From assembly GCA_947073895.1 (NCBI GenBank), contig CAMTNN010000020.1, forward strand, positions 1 through 14,116: DNA of 14,116 nucleotides, in the 5' to 3' direction. A program made the translations under genes and the position numbers. This stretch comes from an uncultured cyanobacterium (GTDB lineage Bacteria; Cyanobacteriota; Vampirovibrionia; Gastranaerophilales; Gastranaerophilaceae). Positions 5,973 through 10,613 of this stretch are shown here, piece after piece; positions within the stretch are counted from its first letter, which is position 1; every line of letters starts with the position of its first letter. Under the pieces are notes generated by a model that ran no database searches, had not been told where the DNA came from, and saw only the letters and a list, made by a program, of their open reading frames with translations.

Positions 5973-8234
5973 ATGTTAAAAAGAGAACCAAGCTGTGTTT
6001 TAGAAAAAGAACTTTTCAAAAATGTTTTTGATAAAACACCTGATTATATAAAAAATGCTGATTTAATGAATTTTGATAACGAAGGTGAATTTACTTTCAC
6101 TCTAAAACGTGAACACCTTCATCCTCATAGTGAACAGAACCCTGAAGGATTAAACCTTCTTGAATGGTTTGCTAACTACTCTAAAGAAGCAAAGGTTTCA
6201 TCAGCAGGAATCAGAGGCCCTCAGAATATTTTATTCCCGCAGGATACAAGATTTCCAATTAACCTTGTAGGAATTGTACTTGCAACTTTAGCAAAAGCTC
6301 TTGTTGCTCGCGAAAAATATGGCGAAAAAGAAGTTCGTAAACTCGCTGCGTCTGAAGTTAGATATAATTCTCAGTTGTACCTTGATGCGATTGCAAGAAT
6401 TCAGGCTGCACAAGGAATCAGAACCCTTACACCTGTTGGAAGAAAAACTATTCCTATCTGGCTTGCTTCATTCTTGGCGTTCAAACTTGACCTTGTTGGC
6501 GGGGAATATATTACATCAAGCCACGGTATTTCGGTTAAAACTGCTACAAAAGACTTGAACTCTCAAGGCAGCCAATATCTCCCTGAGGAGTCTTTGGAGT
6601 TTGTTAATAAGATTCAGGAAATCTTTGATATCACTGAACGTGAAGGCTCTTATGAAATCAAGATTTCAGCAAAAAATAATCCGCTTATTGATGAATCTAT
6701 TATGGAAAAACTTAATGACGGTATTGATTTATATGTAGAATACTTAAAATCAGGTGTTGCACAAAACCTTGACGGTTTGAAGAAAATGAAAAACAGATTA
6801 TTCATTGAAAGTGTTGGCGGATGTGCGTACAGAACACTTTCAAGAGTGTTGGAAAAACTTGAAATTGCAAATAAATTCGATTGGAATAATGTAAAAGAAG
6901 ACCCGTTCTTCCATTCAATTGGTAAATACGATACCGACCCTAAGGGTAATAAGTGTTTTTATGATTACTCTGTAGATGCGACTGTTTTGGCTAAAAAACC
7001 TGATGGTGAAAAATTCTTCCCTGTGATTGAATCTATGCATTATGAAGAAATTCTTAAAGACTATCCTTTAGGTACAATTGTTTTAATTACAGACCCTGAC
7101 CACGATAGACTTACTGTTTGTCAGATTGAAACAATCGGAAGCATTGCAATGCTTGAAGAATACGGTATTTCTTATATCAAGCTTGATGAAAAACGTGTTT
7201 TAACAGTTTACACTGCAAATCAGGCATTCTTAATGCTTATGGATTACCGCGTAAAACAACTAAAAGCTCAAGGTAAATACAAAAATCATCCAAGATTTAT
7301 GATTAAAACTACCGCATCTGCTCTTAGCTGGGATGAGTGGGCAAAGGCACATGGAATCAAAGTTGTAAATGTTCCTGTCGGGTTTAAAGAAATAGCTAAT
7401 ATTATGAAAAAAGTTGAGCTTCAACTTCGCGAAAACCCGCAAGCCGAAGTTAAAGTCGAAGATGTATTCGGTGAAGAAATTAACCTTGGTGTTCAGCCTC
7501 GTCTAATCTTCGGTGGTGAAGAATCAGGCGGTATGATTATGGGTTCAGAGGACTTAATCGAATCATTAGCAGGCAGAAAAGCTATCGCAATGCGCGAAAA
7601 GAGTGCAACAGAAGCAATTATTGTAGCAGCTTCGCTTGCAGCTAAGTTGGAAGAAGATAACAAAACTCTTTCAGAATACTTAGAACAGATTTTTGAAGAA
7701 AATAATATTGTAGCTAAATTTGATGTGCGTGAAGATATTTCTTACTACAACGAATCTGAACCTGATATTGAAAAATTGAAGGCTGCAAAAGTAGAAGGTG
7801 AAAAACAGAGAACTAAAAATGACTTGTTCTATCTGTCTTTAGCAATTGCAATAAGAGAAGGCAAAGCTGATTTAGCTTCTGTTAAAAAAGTGCTTAACGG
7901 AGCTTTTGCAGAGTTGAATTTTGATAACCTAATTGCGGTTAAGTTTGTCGGTGACGGAACTTATCTTCAATTTACCGATAAGTATGTTGAAATTCGTCCT
8001 TCCGGAACTGATGCTAAAACAAAAGCTTATTCAGGCGGCGAAGACTTGGCTTCAATCAGCGAGTTTTCAAGAGTTTTGGGTAATTATTCAGGCGAAAGAA
8101 CTGAGCTTCATAGAGAGCTAATTTCTGAGGAGTTTTATGAAAACTCAAAAGAAACAGCTTTGAATTATTATTTGAAGTTTGTGGACAAAGGCGCTGATAA
8201 CAGTGTGTTTGAGATACCTGAGTATAATTATTAA
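5973..8234 (+). CDS. Phosphoglucomutase/phosphomannomutase superfamily protein, long divergent form
   Basis: An alpha-D-phosphohexomutase homologue that would interconvert 1- and 6-phosphosugars, supplying precursors for cell envelope or glycogen. The four family signatures are present in order: GIRGPQN (79-85), the phosphoserine loop ITSSHGIS (180-186, Ser183), the Mg loop DPDHDR (374-379), the sugar-binding GGEESGG (514-520) and the phosphate-binding RPSGTD (675-680). It is 753 residues, against about 450-600 for most relatives; the extra length lies in the first 70 residues, between the Ser and Mg loops, and at the C-terminus. Asn-Pro after the catalytic Ser-His is Gly-Ile, and DPDADR has His for Ala. 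Substrate cannot be told. It has its own promoter and a strong terminator. The start is fixed by AAGGAG six bases upstream. Confidence 0.9.
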   Translation: MLKREPSCVLEKELFKNVFDKTPDYIKNADLMNFDNEGEFTFTLKREHLHPHSEQNPEGLNLLEWFANYSKEAKVSSAGIRGPQNILFPQDTRFPINLVGIVLATLAKALVAREKYGEKEVRKLAASEVRYNSQLYLDAIARIQAAQGIRTLTPVGRKTIPIWLASFLAFKLDLVGGEYITSSHGISVKTATKDLNSQGSQYLPEESLEFVNKIQEIFDITEREGSYEIKISAKNNPLIDESIMEKLNDGIDLYVEYLKSGVAQNLDGLKKMKNRLFIESVGGCAYRTLSRVLEKLEIANKFDWNNVKEDPFFHSIGKYDTDPKGNKCFYDYSVDATVLAKKPDGEKFFPVIESMHYEEILKDYPLGTIVLITDPDHDRLTVCQIETIGSIAMLEEYGISYIKLDEKRVLTVYTANQAFLMLMDYRVKQLKAQGKYKNHPRFMIKTTASALSWDEWAKAHGIKVVNVPVGFKEIANIMKKVELQLRENPQAEVKVEDVFGEEINLGVQPRLIFGGEESGGMIMGSEDLIESLAGRKAIAMREKSATEAIIVAASLAAKLEEDNKTLSEYLEQIFEENNIVAKFDVREDISYYNESEPDIEKLKAAKVEGEKQRTKNDLFYLSLAIAIREGKADLASVKKVLNGAFAELNFDNLIAVKFVGDGTYLQFTDKYVEIRPSGTDAKTKAYSGGEDLASISEFSRVLGNYSGERTELHRELISEEFYENSKETALNYYLKFVDKGADNSVFEIPEYNY

Positions 8235-8482
8235 GGATTTAGAAGGGCGGCTTTAGCCGCCCCTATTTTTTTATATTCATTTTGAATTATAATGTTGTAT
8301 TTTGCATGAATTTTATTTAATGATTCAATCGTGCATCGTAAAGTATATAATAAAGCCAGAATTTTTCTGGTTTCTTCACAGCATTTCATCTCATCCTCAA
8401 TTACAATTTCAATCATATCCTCAAGAACGCTCAGTCCATTAAGTGGTCTATCCAATTCCATTGCAAAATCTTCTAATAACAT
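8231..8482 (-). CDS. Small helical protein of unknown function
   Basis: An 83-residue ORF that I do not recognise. It has an excellent Shine-Dalgarno (AAAGGAG, 8487-8493, four bases before the ATG), so translation is likely. The sequence is acidic at the N-terminus (MLLEDFAMELDRPLNG) and then forms two long amphipathic helices (residues 18-47 and 48-73) with a Cys-Cys pair. There is no signal peptide. It runs convergently into the phosphohexomutase gene and overlaps its stop codon by a few bases, so its last dozen codons are read through that gene's terminator hairpin. It is divergent from the HTH repressor gene. This pairing, a tiny acidic protein next to a small repressor, is typical of mobile or accessory islands. 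A DNA-binding or antirepressor role would be a guess. Confidence 0.65.
   Translation of the reverse strand: MLLEDFAMELDRPLNGLSVLEDMIEIVIEDEMKCCEETRKILALLYTLRCTIESLNKIHAKYNIIIQNEYKKIGAAKAALLNP
8245..8272 (+). terminator. Intrinsic terminator of the phosphohexomutase gene
   Basis: A perfect 8-bp GC-rich stem, GGGCGGCT (8245-8252) with AGCCGCCC (8255-8262), and a 2-base loop, followed by CTATTTTTTT. This is a strong rho-independent terminator 10 bases after the stop codon. Its sequence also forms the C-terminal codons of the minus-strand small protein. Confidence 0.93.
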
Positions 8483-8498
8483 AGTACTCCTTTGTTAA

Positions 8499-8508
8499 GT
8501 TATATAAC
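8499..8508. promoter_or_regulatory. Palindrome upstream of the small minus-strand gene
   Basis: GTTATATAAC is a perfect 10-base palindrome just upstream of the Shine-Dalgarno of the 8482 gene. It may form part of its -10 region or an operator. No clear -35/-10 pair for that gene could be fixed. Confidence 0.3.
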
Positions 8509-8575
8509 GGTATATGCGTTTATAATAACGTTTAATCTTTATTATCTACGTAAATTTTATCATTGCACGTTGTAT

Positions 8576-8604
8576 TTGTCAACTATCTTACAAATATATA
8601 TAAT
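8576..8604 (+). promoter_or_regulatory. Promoter of the HTH repressor, leaderless, with operator-like dyads
   Basis: TTGTCA (8576-8581), a 17-base spacer and TATAAT (8599-8604) make a near-consensus promoter whose -10 ends six bases before the ATG at 8611. Two inverted repeats overlap it: ATTTGT (8574-8579) with ACAAAT (8590-8595), and TTGTATT (8570-8576) with AATACAA (8602-8608). Such dyads across the promoter suggest autoregulation by the repressor. Confidence 0.7.
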
Positions 8605-8610
8605 ACAAGT

Positions 8611-8844
8611 ATGAAATTGCAGGTTAAAGAACAAATTAAAACTTTATTAGCACAAGAAGATATTTTCATGAAAGATTTAGCAGTAATGATTTCAGAGAAA
8701 ACAGGTAAAAAATGCACCCCTGATTCGATATCACAAAAGCTTCGTCGTGGTACTTTGACTTACAACGAAACCCTTTTGATTGCTGAACTTTTGGGTTATA
8801 AAATTAAGTTTGTAAAAGACAACAGCCTTGACAAAGATGAATAA
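8611..8844 (+). CDS. Small HTH (Cro/C1-like) repressor
   Basis: A 77-residue DNA-binding protein of the Cro/C1 helix-turn-helix type. After a first helix (VKEQIKTLLAQ), residues 15-30 (DIFMKDLAVMISEKTG) and 35-52 (PDSISQKLRRGTLTYNE) make the turn and recognition helix, followed by a helix ending LLGYKIKFVKD. Similar short proteins are common beside plasmid and phage genes in gut bacteria. The start is taken at the ATG at 8611 and not at the earlier in-frame ATG at 8563, because the latter lies upstream of the -35 box and the added residues (YLTNIYNTS) do not look like part of the fold. It has no Shine-Dalgarno and a -10 six bases upstream, so it is probably leaderless. The last codons contain the TTGACA of the following antisense RNA promoter. 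Confidence 0.85.
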   Translation: MKLQVKEQIKTLLAQEDIFMKDLAVMISEKTGKKCTPDSISQKLRRGTLTYNETLLIAELLGYKIKFVKDNSLDKDE

Positions 8845-8858
8845 ATAGTAAATAATAT
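8828..8858 (+). promoter_or_regulatory. Antisense RNA promoter, copy A
   Basis: Consensus -35 TTGACA (8828-8833) sits in the last codons of the HTH gene. The -10 is AATAAT (8851-8856, spacer 17) or TAATAT (8853-8858, spacer 19). Initiation is expected around 8863. Confidence 0.65.
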
Positions 8859-8862
8859 AAGC

Positions 8863-8980
8863 ATAGGGGCAAGCCCTAAGAAAATGTGACTTCCTTAGAG
8901 CTTGACTTAGTACCCCCTATTACGATAATTTAAGTGCTACTATGAATAGCGTTGCTACGAATAGTAGCATTATTATTTTA
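8863..8980 (+). ncRNA. Putative antitoxin antisense RNA, copy A
   Basis: A predicted untranslated RNA of about 115 bases. Its 5' part folds into a helix ATAGGGG (8863-8869) with CCCCTAT (8914-8920), stacked on CAAGCCCTAAG (8870-8880) with CTTAGAGCTTG (8894-8904, one mismatch), leaving the unpaired ACTTAGTAC on the 3' side. The 3' end is a hairpin, TGCTACTAT (8935-8943) with ATAGTAGCA (8961-8969), with an inner TAGC/GCTA stem, then TTATTATTTT, which serves as terminator. This hairpin lies inside the minus-strand peptide ORF, so the RNA is complementary to most of the peptide coding region. No ORF of its own is seen. Transcript ends are inferred. Confidence 0.65.
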
Positions 8981-8988
8981 TCCACCAT
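8920..8988 (-). CDS. Small hydrophobic peptide, putative type I toxin, copy A
   Basis: A 22-residue peptide beginning MVDKIIMLLFVATLF and ending in KLS: a short charged N-terminus and a single hydrophobic helix long enough to enter a membrane. Translation is supported by GGAGG (8999-9003) in a long purine run, ten bases from the ATG. The leader is about 70 bases, starting from a promoter at 9066-9094. The antisense RNA on the other strand covers the ORF. Shape, leader and antisense partner match type I toxins such as Fst, Ibs or TisB, which depolarise the inner membrane. The sequence is too short to name a family. A small membrane regulator is the alternative. Confidence 0.6.
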   Translation of the reverse strand: MVDKIIMLLFVATLFIVALKLS

Positions 8989-9059
8989 AGTTTTAAACCC
9001 TCCTTCCTAGCTTATTCTATAGTACTCGTGTCTTAGGAGTCGGGTTTGAGGTACTACCC
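8989..9059 (-). promoter_or_regulatory. Structured 5' UTR of peptide A, Shine-Dalgarno sequestered
   Basis: On the minus-strand RNA, AAACCC (from 9042-9047) followed after three bases by TCCT can pair with AGGAGGGTTT (8995 upward), closing off the Shine-Dalgarno. A further 7-base element, TAGTACC (from 9050-9056), is complementary to GGTACTA just 3' of the ORF (from 8908-8914), allowing a 5'-3' fold-back. Confidence 0.5.
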
Positions 9060-9065
9060 GTATTA

Positions 9066-9094
9066 ATTATATCATAAATTTTCCAAATTAATAA
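9066..9094 (-). promoter_or_regulatory. Toxin promoter, copy A
   Basis: On the minus strand, TTATTA (9089-9094), a 17-base spacer and TGA-TATAAT (-10 at 9066-9071), an extended -10. The predicted start is near 9059. Confidence 0.65.
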
Positions 9095-9101
9095 CAAAGT
9101 A

Positions 9102-9155
9102 TTTAGGCTAAAGATGATATTTGTTAAAGACTTTAATCTTGACAAAGATGGATAA
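9102..9155 (+). pseudogene. Truncated tail of the HTH repressor gene
   Basis: Read in frame to the stop at 9153-9155, this segment gives KMIFVKDFNLDKDG, matching the end of the intact repressor, KIKFVKDNSLDKDE. Nothing resembling the helix-turn-helix part lies upstream. It is a remnant of a second repressor copy, kept perhaps because the TTGACA of the antisense promoter lies within it. Confidence 0.75.
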
Positions 9156-9167
9156 ATCGTAAATAAT
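9139..9167 (+). promoter_or_regulatory. Antisense RNA promoter, copy B
   Basis: TTGACA (9139-9144) and AATAAT (9162-9167) with a 17-base spacer, or TAATAT (9164-9169) with 19. Sequence nearly identical to copy A although the surrounding repressor gene is gone. Confidence 0.65.
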
Positions 9168-9173
9168 ATAAAC

Positions 9174-9290
9174 ATAGGGGCAAGCCCTAAGAAAATGGTG
9201 CTTCCTTAGAGCTTGACTTAGTACCCTATAACCAAATTAAAAGAATTTTAAAGACTGTTATAATTACCGTTATAACGGTCTTTATTATTT
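9174..9290 (+). ncRNA. Putative antitoxin antisense RNA, copy B
   Basis: Predicted RNA of about 115 bases with the same plan as copy A. ATAGGG (9174-9179) pairs with CCCTAT (9224-9229); CAAGCCCTAAG (9181-9191) pairs with CTTAGAGCTTG (9205-9215). The 3' terminator is a 14-bp stem, 9250-9263 with 9270-9283 (one G.U pair), and a 6-base loop, then ATTATTTCTTT. The terminator has no sequence in common with that of copy A but sits in the same place, inside the first half of the peptide ORF. Transcript ends are inferred. Confidence 0.65.
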
Positions 9291-9300
9291 CTTTGGTCAT
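9226..9300 (-). CDS. Small hydrophobic peptide, putative type I toxin, copy B
   Basis: A 24-residue peptide beginning MTKEIIKTVITVIITVF and ending LLIWL: charged N-terminus, then a Val/Ile/Thr-rich hydrophobic helix. A near-perfect Shine-Dalgarno, GGGAGG (9309-9314), lies eight bases before the ATG. Its residues share nothing clear with peptide A beyond composition, although promoter, leader and antisense RNA are the same. The stop codon overlaps the antisense 5' helix. The coding strand contains the palindrome CCGTTATAACGG, needed by the antisense terminator. The reasons for calling it a type I toxin are the same as for copy A, and the same doubt applies. Confidence 0.62.
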   Translation of the reverse strand: MTKEIIKTVITVIITVFKILLIWL

Positions 9301-9368
9301 AGTTTTCACCTCCCTTCCTGACTTAATCCTTAGTATACGTGTGTCAGTGGTTAGGTGGTACTACCCTA
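9301..9368 (-). promoter_or_regulatory. Structured 5' UTR of peptide B, Shine-Dalgarno sequestered
   Basis: On the minus-strand RNA, CACCT (from 9353-9357), then CC and CTGAC after small bulges, can pair with AGGTG (from 9307-9311), GG and GTCAG around the Shine-Dalgarno. The bases differ from copy A but the pairing partner and the distance (46-47 bases) are kept. The TAGTACC/GGTACTA fold-back pair (9357-9363 and 9219-9225) is identical to copy A. Confidence 0.5.
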
Positions 9369-9374
9369 AAGTTT

Positions 9375-9403
9375 ATTATATCATAAGTTTTCCAATTTAA
9401 CAA
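9375..9403 (-). promoter_or_regulatory. Toxin promoter, copy B
   Basis: On the minus strand, TTGTTA (9398-9403), 17 bases, TGA-TATAAT (-10 at 9375-9380). Its -35 box overlaps the -35 of the divergent gtrA promoter. Confidence 0.7.
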
Positions 9404-9425
9404 CGCAATTGCTTTATGCTAGAAT
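9397..9425 (+). promoter_or_regulatory. Promoter of the GtrA-like gene, leaderless
   Basis: TTAACA (9397-9402), a 17-base spacer and TGC-TAGAAT (-10 at 9420-9425). The ATG follows eight bases later, with no Shine-Dalgarno, so the mRNA should have little or no leader. Confidence 0.7.
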
Positions 9426-9433
9426 AGCTTGGT

Positions 9434-9826
9434 ATGAAGTATTGGTTTAATCTTTCGGATAAAATAAGGTTTTTATTAATAGGAGCTTTTAATGCAGGAA
9501 TATCTTACCTGATTTATTCGCTTTTGGTATTTTTGCTCGGTGAAGGCGCTTACCAAATTGCGTTAGCGCTTGCGTGGGTGATTTCTTCAATAACTTCGTT
9601 TACTACACAAAGATTGTTTGTTTTTAATGTTAAGGGGAATATTTTTAAACAGTATTGCAAATGCTGTACTACATGGGTTTTCAGTTATATGATTAATGCA
9701 GGGCTGCTGGAAGCTTTTGTTAAAAAAATACATTTGAACGTTTATTTGGCACAGATTGCAGCTACACTTATTGCAGCTATATTTACATATATTTTATTTA
9801 AAAAATTTGCATTCAAACGTAAATAA
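9434..9826 (+). CDS. GtrA-like membrane protein
   Basis: A 130-residue inner-membrane protein with the GtrA pattern: an N-terminal KIRFLLIGAFNAGISYLIY helix with the Gly/Asn face, then three more hydrophobic helices at about 40-58, 77-95 and 103-122, and a basic C-terminus (KKFAFKRK). Members are thought to move polyprenyl-phosphate-linked sugars across the membrane for O-antigen or teichoic acid glycosylation. The usual partner glycosyltransferase (GtrB-like) is not adjacent, so the substrate is open. It stands alone between the toxin-like repeats and a response regulator. The 111 bases after it hold no gene and no clear terminator. Confidence 0.85.
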   Translation: MKYWFNLSDKIRFLLIGAFNAGISYLIYSLLVFLLGEGAYQIALALAWVISSITSFTTQRLFVFNVKGNIFKQYCKCCTTWVFSYMINAGLLEAFVKKIHLNVYLAQIAATLIAAIFTYILFKKFAFKRK

Positions 9827-9937
9827 AAATTTTAATTAATTTAACATTGCCATGTATTTTTCTTTTTTTACAATTCCGTCTTGCATCAGCTTTTTTTAAG
9901 ATGATGATGTGTAATTACGACTAAAAAGGAAAATGTT

Positions 9938-10597
9938 ATGCAAATAAAAATATTACTGGTCGAGGACCAGAAACTAATGCGTATCGGGATAAAGTCGTTG
10001 TTCTGTGACTATCCTGATTTGGAAATAATTGGCGAAGCTTCAAATGGAAAAGAAGCCGTTGAGAAATCTAAGTTAATTAAGCCTGATATTGTTCTTATGG
10101 ATTTGGGTTTGCCTGATATTTCGGGAATTGAAGCTACTAAGCAGATTTTAGAGCACAATAATAATACAAGAGTAATTATTTTGACTTCACATATGTCGGA
10201 AGAAGAGGTTACAACTGCCTTGCAGGCCGGTGCAAGTGCTTATGTAATTAAAGATATAGCAACAGAATTCTTGATGAATGTAATCAAGATGATTAAGGCG
10301 GGAGCTATGTGGCTTGATCCGCATGTTGTGCCGTTTATCAGAGACAAGAATTGCGGTATAGTTCCGGCAAGACAGCTTTCAAGAACAGTGTTTAAAGAAA
10401 GACATTCAAATCTGACCCAAAGAGAGTATGAAGTATTAAAGCTTATTGTAGACGGTCAATCTAACAGTGATATAGCGAAAACTCTTACAATAAGTGAACA
10501 TACGGCAAAAGCACATGTTTGTAATATTATACAAAAACTTGTGGTTGATGATAGAACTCAGGCAGCTGTAAAAGCATTAAAAGAAGGGCTCGTGTAA
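9938..10597 (+). CDS. NarL/FixJ-family response regulator
   Basis: A two-domain transcription regulator of 219 residues. The receiver (1-118) has the acidic pair in LLVEDQ, phosphoacceptor Asp55 in VLMDLGLP, Thr/Ser in ILTSH and Lys105 in VIKDI. After a linker, residues 157-217 are a LuxR-type helix-turn-helix: LTQREYEVLKLIVDGQSN, then DIAKTLTISEHTAKAHVCNI. Phosphorylation by an unknown kinase should promote DNA binding as a dimer. No kinase is adjacent, so it is an orphan here. The start is supported by AAGGA seven bases upstream. The stop codon lies in the loop of the terminator. Confidence 0.95.
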   Translation: MQIKILLVEDQKLMRIGIKSLFCDYPDLEIIGEASNGKEAVEKSKLIKPDIVLMDLGLPDISGIEATKQILEHNNNTRVIILTSHMSEEEVTTALQAGASAYVIKDIATEFLMNVIKMIKAGAMWLDPHVVPFIRDKNCGIVPARQLSRTVFKERHSNLTQREYEVLKLIVDGQSNSDIAKTLTISEHTAKAHVCNIIQKLVVDDRTQAAVKALKEGLV

Positions 10598-10613
10598 CGA
10601 GCCCTTTATATTA
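10584..10613. terminator. Bidirectional terminator between response regulator and prepilin genes
   Basis: A perfect 10-bp stem, AAGGGCTCGT (10584-10593) with ACGAGCCCTT (10597-10606), and a 3-base loop. TTTATATTATT follows on plus and CTTTTAATG on minus, so it can end both convergent genes. It contains the stop codon of the response regulator. Confidence 0.88.

Larger units (their letters stand above)
8803..9101. repeat. Tandem repeat unit A (type I toxin-antitoxin-like module)
   Basis: First copy of a direct repeat of about 300 bases; the second follows immediately. The unit starts in the last codons of the HTH gene and ends after the toxin promoter. The stretch from TTGACA through TAGTACC (8828-8914) differs from the second copy at about six of 87 positions, while the peptide-coding core is almost unrelated. 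Limits are approximate. Confidence 0.85.
9102..9405. repeat. Tandem repeat unit B (type I toxin-antitoxin-like module)
   Basis: Second copy of the module, in the same order: repressor tail, antisense promoter, antisense RNA with conserved 5' helix, convergent peptide gene, structured leader, toxin promoter ending in TTTTCCAA-type sequence. The outer blocks match unit A closely and the peptide core does not. Limits are approximate. Confidence 0.85.

Noticed and set aside
8563..8610. N-terminal extension of the HTH repressor from the ATG at 8563
   Set aside because: It would start upstream of a near-consensus promoter and the added residues do not fit the fold.
9042..9058. Riboswitch in the long leaders of the small peptides
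   Set aside because: The leaders are only about 70 bases, no known aptamer motif is seen, and the pairing that exists is explained by Shine-Dalgarno sequestration.
8828..9225. Short CRISPR or insertion sequence, because of the direct repeats
   Set aside because: There are only two copies, about 310 bases apart, no regular short spacers, no terminal inverted repeats and no transposase. The repeated parts are promoters and RNA helices.
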